Source: CAAGNP01 sp045595965 (lineage in GTDB: Bacteria > Bacteroidota > Bacteroidia > Bacteroidales > UBA932). Taken from it: a stretch of 46,616 nt of DNA. The notes below the pieces were generated by a model, which saw only the letters and a program-made list of their open reading frames with translations, did not search any database and had not been told where the DNA came from. The DNA lies in assembly GCA_045595965.1 (NCBI GenBank), contig JAZOBN010000039.1:1-46616 (forward strand). Direction: 5' to 3'. Both the position numbers and the translations under genes were made by a program. The first letter of the stretch is position 1, and each line of letters starts with the position of its first letter. Of this stretch, positions 35,806 through 43,130 are shown in pieces.

Positions 35806-37242
35806 TTATCCTACACTCCCCTCGAGTGTCACTTGCAGAAGTTTCTGTGCCTCAACTGCAAACTCCATAGGGAGATGATTTATAACCTCTTTTGTATATC
35901 CACCGATAATCAGTCCGACTGCATCTTCGGCTGTGATACCCCTCTGGGTACAATAGAACAATTGGTCCTCACTGATTTTGGAAGTGGTTGCCTCATGCTC
36001 CGTAACTGCTGTAATATTCTGGTTTTCAATCACAGGGAAAGTATGAGCACCACATTTGTCTCCAAGCAGAAGGGAATCACATTGCGTAAAGTTCTTCGCA
36101 TAATCTGCACCTGGGAGGATCTTCACCAGACCACGATAACTGTTCTGGCTCTTTCCTGCCGAGATACCTTTGCTCACAATACGGCTACGTGTATTCTTCC
36201 CGATATGGATCATTTTTGTCCCTGTATCTGCCTGTTGGTAGTTATTGGTAACTGCTACCGAATAGAACTCTGAAATTGAATTGTCCCCTTTCAGGATGGT
36301 ACTTGGGTATTTCCATGTAATTGCAGAACCTGTCTCTACCTGGGTCCAGAAAAGTTTGCTGTTTACACCGGCACAAATTCCCCTCTTGGTTACAAAATTG
36401 AAAATACCACCCTTGCCCTCTGCATCACCAGGATACCAGTTCTGGACAGTAGAATATTTAACCTCTGCGTCATCTTTCACTACAATCTCTACCACAGCAG
36501 CATGTAGTTGGTTTTCATCCCTTTGTGGAGCAGTACACCCCTCAAGATAACTTACATATGACCCTTCGTCTGCCACAATCAGAGTCCTCTCGAACTGTCC
36601 TGTCCCCCTCGCATTTATCCTGAAATAGCTCGAAAGCTCCATAGGACAACGCACCCCTTTAGGGATATAACAGAAAGAACCGTCTGAAAACACTGCCGAG
36701 TTGAGCGCAGAGAAATAGTTGTCACCGATAGGGACTACAGTCGCAAGATACTGCTTTACAAGATCACCATGATCCCTTACCGCCTCAGAGAAAGAGCAGA
36801 AAATAATCCCCTTCTCAGCAAGCGACTCCCTGAAAGTGGTCTTTACAGAGACTGAGTCAAAGACAGCATCCACAGCCATTCCGGAAAGGGCCTTTCTCTC
36901 ATCAAGTGGAATTCCCAACTTGTCGAAAGTGGCCATAAGTTCAGGATCGATCTCCTTCACCTCCTCCCTCTTTTTGGGAGCTGCAAAATATATAATATCC
37001 TGATAATCAATTTCTGGAATATCCAGATGTGCCCAAGTCGGCATCTCCATAGATTGCCATTTGCGGAAAGCCTTCAACCTGAACTCAAGAAGCCACTCCG
37101 GCTCCCCTTTTTTAGCAGAGATCAACCTCACAATATCTTCATTGAGCCCTTTGGGAATGAACTCCTGATGGAGAACAGTCTCAAAACCGTGCTCATACTC
37201 GCTCTCGGTCACATCTCTGATTATATCATTTTTTTCGCTCAT
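35806..37242 (-). CDS. sufB: Fe-S cluster assembly protein SufB
   Basis: Central scaffold subunit of the Suf system on which the nascent Fe-S cluster forms. The 478-residue product matches SufB in length and order: helical N-terminus with EPEWLLEFRLKAFRKWQSME, a beta-helix core with YVSYLEGCTAPQRDENQLHAAV, and a C-terminal ATTSKISEDQLFYCTQRGI segment containing the conserved Cys and acidic ligands. It is first in sufB-pnuC-sufC-sufD. The cysteine desulfurase SufS and SufE are not in the window. The -7 box TAACTTTG ends 7 nt before the ATG, so the mRNA leader would be very short. Confidence 0.97.
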   Translation of the reverse strand: MSEKNDIIRDVTESEYEHGFETVLHQEFIPKGLNEDIVRLISAKKGEPEWLLEFRLKAFRKWQSMEMPTWAHLDIPEIDYQDIIYFAAPKKREEVKEIDPELMATFDKLGIPLDERKALSGMAVDAVFDSVSVKTTFRESLAEKGIIFCSFSEAVRDHGDLVKQYLATVVPIGDNYFSALNSAVFSDGSFCYIPKGVRCPMELSSYFRINARGTGQFERTLIVADEGSYVSYLEGCTAPQRDENQLHAAVVEIVVKDDAEVKYSTVQNWYPGDAEGKGGIFNFVTKRGICAGVNSKLFWTQVETGSAITWKYPSTILKGDNSISEFYSVAVTNNYQQADTGTKMIHIGKNTRSRIVSKGISAGKSQNSYRGLVKILPGADYAKNFTQCDSLLLGDKCGAHTFPVIENQNITAVTEHEATTSKISEDQLFYCTQRGITAEDAVGLIIGGYTKEVINHLPMEFAVEAQKLLQVTLEGSVG

Positions 37243-37249
37243 AAGGGTA

Positions 37250-37277
37250 CAAAGTTAATCCTTTTTGGATATTTTTG
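37250..37277. promoter_or_regulatory. Divergent promoters, sufB / ThiL-like gene
   Basis: Minus strand: TAACTTTG at 37257-37250, 7 nt from the sufB ATG. Plus strand: TATTTTTG at 37270-37277, 15 nt before the ThiL-like ATG. The whole intergenic region is 50 bp. No IscR-like operator was recognised. Confidence 0.55.
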
Positions 37278-37292
37278 TAAAAATATATAAAA

Positions 37293-38285
37293 ATGAGGAC
37301 TGAACTATCTTCCATAGGCAAAGCTAATGCCATAAATACACTTTTTCAGAACAGCGGATACATAAATGAACCTTCTGTTGTATATACAGAAAAAAAATCG
37401 GAATGTCATGCCCATTCGGTAATGTTTGAAGGGGTTGATTTCGATCTTGTATACACCCCCCTGAAGCACCTGGGATACAAATCGGTCCTCTCTGTATTCG
37501 GTGAAATTTATGCCAGGATCCACACTCCATATTCACTGTCGATAAAATTTGCCCTTTCGAGCAGATTCTGCTTTGAGGATATCCAGGAGCTCTGGAACGG
37601 AGTAGTTGCCGCAGCTAAAGAGCATAGTGTAAAACACCTTTCCCTCGACCTTGTCCCATCGGTAAACGGTCTGTGCATCAGTCTCTCCGCAGTAGGGGTA
37701 CAGGAGACAAAAATCATTTCGTCGCTCCCTGCATCAAAGAACATGGACCTTATATGTCTGACAGGGGATGTCGGGGCAGCATACATGGGTCTTCACGTCC
37801 TTGAGAGGGAGAAAGTTGCTTTTGTAAAAGATAAAAATGGGGAGAAACAACCAGATCTGAAAAAATACAAATATATCCTCGAGTCTTATCTCAGTCCACA
37901 AATCAAGCCCGATATCCTGTCACGTTTCCTTGATGAAAAAATCTTCCCGGCCAAAGGGTACTTCCTCACAAAGGGGTTAGGTGGAGCCATTATCCGTCTG
38001 ACACAAGAGAGCGGTTTCGGTGCAAAAATATACCTGGACAGGATTCCCATCTCATCACGCACTTTTGCCATGGCCGAAGAGATCAATATGGATGCAATCA
38101 CAGCCGCCATGAATGGTGGTGATGACTATAAATTCATATTCACCATCCCTATTGAGAAGCACGAAATCCTGCGCAAAGAGTGTCAGGACTACGATATCAT
38201 CGGACACCTTGCCCAACCGGAAGTAGGAGCAGTTATGGTCACACCTGAAGGGGCAGAAATACCCATCAAAGCCCAGGGATTTTAG
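37293..38285 (+). CDS. ThiL-like / AIR-synthase-related protein, probable pseudoenzyme
   Basis: 330 residues, cytoplasmic. Overall it aligns by eye with Bacteroidota thiamine-monophosphate kinase: RTELSSIGKANAI at the start, EGVDFDLVYTPLKHLGYK, SIKFALSSRF, LICLTGDVGAAYMGLHVLER and NGGDDYKFIFTIP. However, the Mg/ATP-binding aspartate motifs are gone: the GDDAAV segment is replaced around residues 30-42, the SDIYA motif reads GEIYA, the GGDTT motif reads LDLVPS, and DISDGL reads LTKGLGG. Only the late GG(D/E)DY motif remains. It is therefore more likely a non-catalytic ThiL paralogue than an active kinase. It has no frameshift or stop and keeps a good promoter, so it looks like a maintained gene. 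Role unknown. Confidence 0.75.
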   Translation: MRTELSSIGKANAINTLFQNSGYINEPSVVYTEKKSECHAHSVMFEGVDFDLVYTPLKHLGYKSVLSVFGEIYARIHTPYSLSIKFALSSRFCFEDIQELWNGVVAAAKEHSVKHLSLDLVPSVNGLCISLSAVGVQETKIISSLPASKNMDLICLTGDVGAAYMGLHVLEREKVAFVKDKNGEKQPDLKKYKYILESYLSPQIKPDILSRFLDEKIFPAKGYFLTKGLGGAIIRLTQESGFGAKIYLDRIPISSRTFAMAEEINMDAITAAMNGGDDYKFIFTIPIEKHEILRKECQDYDIIGHLAQPEVGAVMVTPEGAEIPIKAQGF

Positions 38286-38363
38286 TCCATTTCCCATACG
38301 GGTACACTATTCCTGTATCAGAAACAACGATTTCGCAGTCCAAACAGACTCGGCACATGGTTG

Positions 38364-38385
38364 CGGGCCAGACTTCGCCCGTTTT
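38364..38385 (+). terminator. Possible terminator of the ThiL-like gene
   Basis: CGGGC (38364-38368), an 8-nt loop and GCCCG (38377-38381) followed by TTTT. Short but GC-rich stem. It lies 80 bp after the stop codon. Confidence 0.4.
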
Positions 38386-38421
38386 CCTGACAAAACAACA
38401 CTCCCAACAATAATCCGCAAC

Positions 38422-38440
38422 CAGAAGCCCACTGCTTCTG
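38422..38440. repeat. Perfect hairpin CAGAAGC / GCTTCTG
   Basis: Seven-bp perfect stem, CAGAAGC (38422-38428) and GCTTCTG (38434-38440), with loop CCACT. It directly precedes the dyad-repeat array. No T-tract follows, so it is not an obvious terminator. Confidence 0.6.
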
Positions 38441-38441
38441 C

Positions 38442-38588
38442 CACGACGCAAGGTTTTACCTGCCTAAATGTTGCGACGTGACACAATTCCCCCACATAAG
38501 AACGTTTTCACGCCACGACGCAAGAAAATCCCCACAAAAACTCTGCGTCGTGACACAATTGGCACTTTCTTGACACGACGCAAGAAAA
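38442..38588. repeat. Tandem dyad-repeat array, about 2.5 copies
   Basis: Each module reads CACGACGCAAG, 19 variable nt, then TGCGNCGTGACACAATT. Copies start at 38442 and 38514 (72-bp period), and a third half-module CACGACGCAAGAAAA starts at 38574 (60 bp later). CACGACGCA and TGCGTCGTG are exact reverse complements, so each module can fold into a 9-bp hairpin (one mismatch in copy 1). The arm at 38544-38552 can pair either with 38514-38522 or with 38574-38582, giving alternative hairpins. The layout resembles REP-type extragenic palindromes, which often lie between convergent genes; assignment to a known family was not possible. Confidence 0.75.
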
Positions 38589-38730
38589 CGCAGGGGGGAG
38601 TATTTGACCGCATCGAATACAGCGAGGGGGGTGGATGCAGCAGTTTGGCGACAGCCAATAAAAAAAAGAGGCACCCCTCTGCTACAACAGGCACCCCTTC
38701 TTGTGTACTAAAACCTAAACCTACTATATA

Positions 38731-38759
38731 GATGCAGGTCGTGTCACTTTCGTTGCATC
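38731..38759 (-). terminator. Possible terminator stem after the LolC-like gene
   Basis: GATGCA (38731-38736) and TGCATC (38754-38759) form a 6-bp stem with a 17-nt loop. On the minus strand it follows the LolC-like stop after an AT-rich stretch. The loop contains TGACACGAC, shared with the dyad array. Weak as a terminator because only TATATAG follows. Confidence 0.3.
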
Positions 38760-38774
38760 AAAAATGAAAAATTT

Positions 38775-39980
38775 TTAATTTTTTTTGAAAAACCGGAACG
38801 CAGGGAGAGAAGTCAAGAACAAACCCACACCAGAAACCCCTGCAACAACTATCAGAATATCAACCGCAGATATCTCCACCGGATAATTCTGAATTATAAA
38901 ATTTCCAGGCATCTTTATCAAACCGAAATGTTGTTGGACAAGACACAGCAGAACACCAAGAATCACCCCTACAATCATCCCGGCAAAGGTTATAAGCCAC
39001 CCTTCAAGGGCAAAGATCTTCCTCATAAGGGAATTTGTGGCTCCAAGACTTTTCAATGTCACTATATCGTCACTCTTCTCGATAATCAACATCGAAAGTG
39101 ATCCGAAGACATTGCACGAAACCACTACAATAATGAAGAGAAGAATCATATATATTGCCCCCTTCTCATAGGTCATCATCTTGTATATAGTCTCATTTTG
39201 CTGATACCTGTTCTTCACCACAAATGCCTCTCCAAGAACCGATTCGATATCTCTCTGCAGGTCATCTACACATTGTGGGTCTCTGACTGCAAGTTCCAGA
39301 GACGAGACCTCCTCACCACAACCCAAAAGTCTCCGCGCCACCCCTATCGGGACAAAAATATGATTCTCATCCACCTGCTGGTTAGCCGACACTATCCCAG
39401 CCGGAAACAGAACCTCTTTGGAGAGCGATGCCATCGGATTGAGCAAAGAGACCTCACTACCCCTGCGTGGATAGTATATCTCCAATGGATCTACAAAACG
39501 GGGACTTATCCTCATCTCCCTTGCAAGTTCTCTCCCCACAACGGCCTGGGGCACCTGCCCGAACATAAGTTCAAATTTTCCATCAATGACAGAATTTCTG
39601 ATACCGGGCTTGGATACATATACCGAATCTACCCCTTTCAGGACAGCAATCCCTTGTGAAGAAGCATAAGTGGCAAAAACATTCTCCTGAAGGATTTGTG
39701 AAACAGATGCAATTCTATCATCTCCCAGCACTTTTTCAAATTCTGCACTTCGTGGGGAGAAAAATTTGCCCGAGGAGGGAGCGATTACAAGATCGGCTTC
39801 ATAGGTCGAATAGACCTCTTTTACCAACGACTCGAAACCGTTGTAAACAGAGAGGACCACTACCAAGGCAGTGGTCCCTATTGCTATTCCCACCGCACTT
39901 ATGAGCGAAATGATATTGATCACATTGTGTGATTTCTTTGCAAAAAGATATCGCTTCGCAATAAAAAACGGCAGGTTCAT
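38775..39980 (-). CDS. FtsX/LolC-like ABC transporter permease
   Basis: Inner-membrane permease of 401 residues with the LolC/LolE layout: one N-terminal helix (about 20-45, ISLISAVGIAIGTTALVVVL), a large periplasmic domain (about 50-260) and three C-terminal helices. The N-terminus FFIAKRYLFAKKSHNVINIIS is typical of lipoprotein-releasing permeases. It would work with a LolD-type ATPase to move lipoproteins towards the outer membrane; no such ATPase is adjacent, so the gene for it must lie elsewhere. It is the last gene of tyrS-rbfA-lolC, 12 bp after rbfA. The exact substrate is inferred from the family. Confidence 0.88.
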   Translation of the reverse strand: MNLPFFIAKRYLFAKKSHNVINIISLISAVGIAIGTTALVVVLSVYNGFESLVKEVYSTYEADLVIAPSSGKFFSPRSAEFEKVLGDDRIASVSQILQENVFATYASSQGIAVLKGVDSVYVSKPGIRNSVIDGKFELMFGQVPQAVVGRELAREMRISPRFVDPLEIYYPRRGSEVSLLNPMASLSKEVLFPAGIVSANQQVDENHIFVPIGVARRLLGCGEEVSSLELAVRDPQCVDDLQRDIESVLGEAFVVKNRYQQNETIYKMMTYEKGAIYMILLFIIVVVSCNVFGSLSMLIIEKSDDIVTLKSLGATNSLMRKIFALEGWLITFAGMIVGVILGVLLCLVQQHFGLIKMPGNFIIQNYPVEISAVDILIVVAGVSGVGLFLTSLPAFRFFKKN

Positions 39981-39992
39981 ATTTTATCTAAA

Positions 39993-40337
39993 CTATTTCT
40001 TCAGCAACTCATCTATGTGCTCAACATAATCCAGAGAGTCATCGAGGCAGAAGATGAGTTCCGGAACAATCCTCAACTGTTTTGCAACGATTCTCCCAAG
40101 TTCCCCACGAAGCTGCTTTGCAGAGTCATTTATGGTCTGCATTACAGCTTGTGATTTGGCTGATGGAAATATACTTAAATATACCTTTGCAACAGCGAGA
40201 TCGGGACTTATTTTAACACCGCTCACAGTCACAAGGGCACCACCGAAAGCACCCATCCCCTTTGCCCGGATCATCTCCGCAAGGTGACGCTGGAGCTCTT
40301 TTGCCACTTTGAGTTGTCTTGTGCTTTCCCCTTCCAT
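39993..40337 (-). CDS. rbfA: 30S ribosome-binding factor A
   Basis: KH-type protein that helps maturation of the 16S rRNA 5' end and 30S subunit, important in the cold. The 114-residue product starts MEGESTRQLKVAKELQRHL at the ATG at 40337; an upstream TTG at 40346 overlaps the tyrS stop and is less likely. Conserved elements are the N-terminal RQLKVAKELQRHLAEMI, the central VSGVKISPDLAVAKVYLS and the C-terminal RIVPELIFCLDDSLDY. It begins 1 bp after tyrS ends, on the same strand. Confidence 0.92.
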   Translation of the reverse strand: MEGESTRQLKVAKELQRHLAEMIRAKGMGAFGGALVTVSGVKISPDLAVAKVYLSIFPSAKSQAVMQTINDSAKQLRGELGRIVAKQLRIVPELIFCLDDSLDYVEHIDELLKK

Positions 40338-40338
40338 A

Positions 40339-41628
40339 CTATACAAATTTGAGGATGTAGTAATTCTTTTTACCCTTCTGCACGAGGATATATTTCCCGT
40401 TTACAAGGTGTTCAGGGGTCAACTCTCCGTTTGCATCGGTAAATTTCTCCTTATTGATGCTTAATCCGTTGGCCTGAATCATCTTGCGGCACTCACCCTT
40501 GGATGGAAATACATTTGTATCTACAGCCAGCAATTCGATGATATTCTTTGGAAGAAGATCCTTGCCCAATTCAAACTGTGGAACTCCATCAAATACTGAA
40601 AGGAATGTTGCCTCATCCAACTCGCGCAAAGCTGCAGAAGTGGCATTTCCGAAAAGGATATTTGAAGCAGATACTGCCTTGTTGTACTCCTCTTCTGAGT
40701 GAACCATTGTGGTAACCTCTTTGGCAAGGAGTTTCTGAAGAGTCCTCAGGTGAGGAGCCTGTTCGTGCTCTGCAATTGCAACCTCAACCTCTTCCTGAGT
40801 AAGCATTGTGAAGATTTTGATATACTTCTTGGCGTCATCATCACTCACATTCATCCAGAACTGATAGAAAGTGTAAGGACTTGTATATTCAGGAGACAAC
40901 CATACATTTCCTTTTTCGGTCTTGCCGAATTTGCCACCATCTGCCTTTGTAATAAGTGGACAAGTAAGAGCATAAGCCTCACCTGAAAGCTTTCTGCGAA
41001 TCAGTTCGGTACCTGTAGTAATATTGCCCCACTGGTCACTTCCACCCATCTGCAGTTTACAACCATAGTGCTCAAACAAATAGAGGAAATCATAACCCTG
41101 CAGCAACTGGTAAGTGAACTCTGTAAACGACATCCCCTCTCTCGACTCCCCAGAAAGCCTTTTCTTCACAGAATCCTTTGCCATCATATAGTTGACTGTG
41201 ATATGTTTTCCGATATCACGGGCAAAATTGAGAAAACTGAAATCTTTCATCCAGTCGTAGTTGTTTACAAGTGTAGCAGCGTTGGGTGCATCACTGTTAA
41301 AGTCGAGAAATTTAGACAACTGTTTCTTGATAGCCTCCTGGTTGTGTCGCAGTGTTGCCTCATCAAGAAGATTTCTCTCTGCATTTTTCATCGATGGGTC
41401 ACCAATCATACCGGTAGCACCACCAAGAAGTGCAATGGGTTTGTGTCCGCAATTCTGAAAATGCTTCAAGATCATAACACCTACCAAGTGTCCTATATGA
41501 AGAGAATCCGCTGTCGGGTCAATACCAAGATATGCCACAGTCGCACCTTTCATCAACTCTTCTTCAGTTCCGGGCATGATATCCTGAATCATCCCTCTCC
41601 ATTCAAGTTCCTTTACAAAATTCTTCAT
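40339..41628 (-). CDS. tyrS: Tyrosyl-tRNA synthetase
   Basis: Class I aminoacyl-tRNA synthetase attaching tyrosine to tRNA-Tyr. In the 429-residue product the HIGH motif is HIGHL at residues 44-48, and the KMSKS-equivalent is KFGKTEKGN near 233, a usual variant for TyrRS. YDFLYLFEHYGCKLQMGGSDQWGN and TGTELIRR form the tyrosine pocket. A C-terminal S4-like RNA-binding domain is visible after residue 360. It leads a tyrS-rbfA-lolC-like operon with a promoter about 45 nt upstream. No T-box leader, as expected for this phylum. Confidence 0.97.
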   Translation of the reverse strand: MKNFVKELEWRGMIQDIMPGTEEELMKGATVAYLGIDPTADSLHIGHLVGVMILKHFQNCGHKPIALLGGATGMIGDPSMKNAERNLLDEATLRHNQEAIKKQLSKFLDFNSDAPNAATLVNNYDWMKDFSFLNFARDIGKHITVNYMMAKDSVKKRLSGESREGMSFTEFTYQLLQGYDFLYLFEHYGCKLQMGGSDQWGNITTGTELIRRKLSGEAYALTCPLITKADGGKFGKTEKGNVWLSPEYTSPYTFYQFWMNVSDDDAKKYIKIFTMLTQEEVEVAIAEHEQAPHLRTLQKLLAKEVTTMVHSEEEYNKAVSASNILFGNATSAALRELDEATFLSVFDGVPQFELGKDLLPKNIIELLAVDTNVFPSKGECRKMIQANGLSINKEKFTDANGELTPEHLVNGKYILVQKGKKNYYILKFV

Positions 41629-41672
41629 TTTTATCTTGTTTATATATTTTTCTCAATCATTGATTTAATCTG

Positions 41673-41709
41673 CAAAAGTAAATATTTTTTAAGACATTTT
41701 ATATATTTG
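41673..41709. promoter_or_regulatory. Divergent promoters, tyrS / S37-type peptidase
   Basis: Minus strand: TACTTTTG at 41680-41673, giving tyrS a leader of about 40 nt. Plus strand: TATATTTG at 41702-41709, giving the peptidase a leader of about 25 nt. The surrounding gap 41629-41737 is AT-rich; -33 elements are not distinct. Confidence 0.5.
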
Positions 41710-41737
41710 CACAAATAGACAATATAACCGTATCGAT

Positions 41738-43120
41738 ATGAAGACCTGCATCAGAAAAATTCTAATCTCCGCACTGCTGATTTATATTTTTTTACCCTCA
41801 TTCGGACAGACATCCACCACACAACAGATACTTGCCGCAGCAAATGAATGTGGCATCAAAGTGAGTGGGATAAAACAATTGGAGATCGGGGAGAGATTCA
41901 AAGACCTTTATTCTGAAAAATACCAGTTGTTCATCGAACAACCCATAGACCATTCAGACCCTACGGTAGGGACATTCCAACAGAAAGTGATCCTTTTCCA
42001 TATCGGTTACGAAAACCCTATGCTCCTCATTACAGAAGGATACACCTCCAACGGAGGGCACCCAAGATACAGCAACGAACTATCTACCATATTCAAAACC
42101 AATATGATAGAAGTAGAACACCGCTATTTTGGAGAGTCTATCCCTTTTATGCAGGATGACTCCACCATCACCGATGAGACGCTGAACTGGAACTATATGA
42201 CAGCCAAGAATGAAGCTGCCGACCTTCATAGGGTAAATATCCTCTTCAAGAAACTCTATCAGGGGAAATGGATCGCAACAGGAATCAGCAAGGGGGGGCA
42301 AACAGCAATGTTCTACACCACCTACTACCCTGAAGATATAGATATCTCTGTTCCGTACGTCGGTCCCCTTTGCAAAGGGCAGGAAGATGGCCGGCACGAA
42401 CCCTTCCTTGCAGAATTTGCCGGTACCGAAAGAGATCGCAATATCCTATATAATTTCCAGGTGGAGTTCCTGAAAAGGAGGGAAAACATCACACCAATGT
42501 TCGAAAAACTATCTCAGGAAAACAACCTTACCTATAAAATCCCAATGGATGCCGTATATGACTACTGCGTATTGGAATTCCCTTTCGCATTCTGGCAATG
42601 GGGTTACTCAACAGATATTGTACCCAACCCGGAAAATGCATCCGACAAGGAGATGTTTGAGTTTCTGATCAAGACCAGCGGCCCCGATTATTTTGCAGAG
42701 GGTGGTTCTTCTGCTCCATTCTTCGTTCAGGCAGCGAAAGAGCTCGGGTATTATGGCTATGACACAAAACCATTCAAAGGGCTCCTCTCAATTAAGGATG
42801 CAGAGGGTTATCTGACAAATATTTTCGTCCCTCAGACCCAAACTTTCAAATTTGACAAATATCTCTACAAAGACATCAAGCGTTTCTTGAAGAAAACCGA
42901 CTCAAAGATGCTCTTCATATATGGGGAGTTCGACCCTTGGAGTGCAGTAATGCCTGTGGCGCCAGTCAAAAACGAAAAATTGAAGAGAAAGGGGAAAGGT
43001 AGAGAGACAATGCACCTGTTCATAGATCCGGCAGGGAGTCACCGTGCAAGAATCAATACTCTCCCTGACGAGATGAAACAGGAGGCTATCGCAATATTGG
43101 AAAAGTGGTTGGAAGAGTAG
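41738..43120 (+). CDS. Exported S37/S28-type serine peptidase (tripeptidyl aminopeptidase-like)
   Basis: Secreted alpha/beta-hydrolase peptidase of 460 residues. Signal peptide at 1-23 (LLIYIFLPSFGQ). The domain pattern suggests the S37 family (PS-10, prolyl or tripeptidyl aminopeptidase): QLFIEQPIDHSDP, ITEGYTSNGG, the HRYFGES block shared with S28 enzymes, the nucleophile Ser184 in TGISKGGQTA, probable catalytic Asp399 in YGEFDPWSA and His435 in GSHRARI. It would trim N-terminal peptides in the periplasm or outside the cell. It is monocistronic, between tyrS (divergent) and asnA (convergent). S28 is the close alternative. Confidence 0.82.
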   Translation: MKTCIRKILISALLIYIFLPSFGQTSTTQQILAAANECGIKVSGIKQLEIGERFKDLYSEKYQLFIEQPIDHSDPTVGTFQQKVILFHIGYENPMLLITEGYTSNGGHPRYSNELSTIFKTNMIEVEHRYFGESIPFMQDDSTITDETLNWNYMTAKNEAADLHRVNILFKKLYQGKWIATGISKGGQTAMFYTTYYPEDIDISVPYVGPLCKGQEDGRHEPFLAEFAGTERDRNILYNFQVEFLKRRENITPMFEKLSQENNLTYKIPMDAVYDYCVLEFPFAFWQWGYSTDIVPNPENASDKEMFEFLIKTSGPDYFAEGGSSAPFFVQAAKELGYYGYDTKPFKGLLSIKDAEGYLTNIFVPQTQTFKFDKYLYKDIKRFLKKTDSKMLFIYGEFDPWSAVMPVAPVKNEKLKRKGKGRETMHLFIDPAGSHRARINTLPDEMKQEAIAILEKWLEE

Positions 43121-43130
43121 TTGCCGGGGA

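Larger units (their letters stand above)
38286..38774. other. Noncoding gap between convergent genes, rich in repeats and hairpins
   Basis: 489 bp between the 3' ends of the ThiL-like gene (plus) and the LolC-like gene (minus), the only gap above 300 bp. It holds several inverted repeats, the dyad-repeat array at 38442-38588, a short direct repeat GGCACCCCT (38670-38678 and 38690-38698) and an AT-rich end. The open frames across it translate the repeats (for example LRRDTI and RRKK twice) and do not look like genes. No tRNA or known ncRNA was recognised. Confidence 0.7.

Noticed and set aside
38442..38588. CRISPR array
   Set aside because: The repeats alternate in orientation, are only 8-17 bp and lack constant spacers of 30-40 bp; no cas genes are present.
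38456..38694. Overlapping minus-strand frames of 72-76 codons
   Set aside because: They also translate the repeat array (NCVT and FLAS recurring) and look compositionally random otherwise.
38468..38731. Open frame of 87 codons (plus) with repeated LRRDTI and RRKK
   Set aside because: It is the translation of the dyad repeats, has no upstream promoter or start context, and equally repetitive frames exist on the other strand.
38731..38774. Transfer RNA or tmRNA in the long gap
   Set aside because: No cloverleaf, T-loop or CCA-adjacent pattern was found on either strand.
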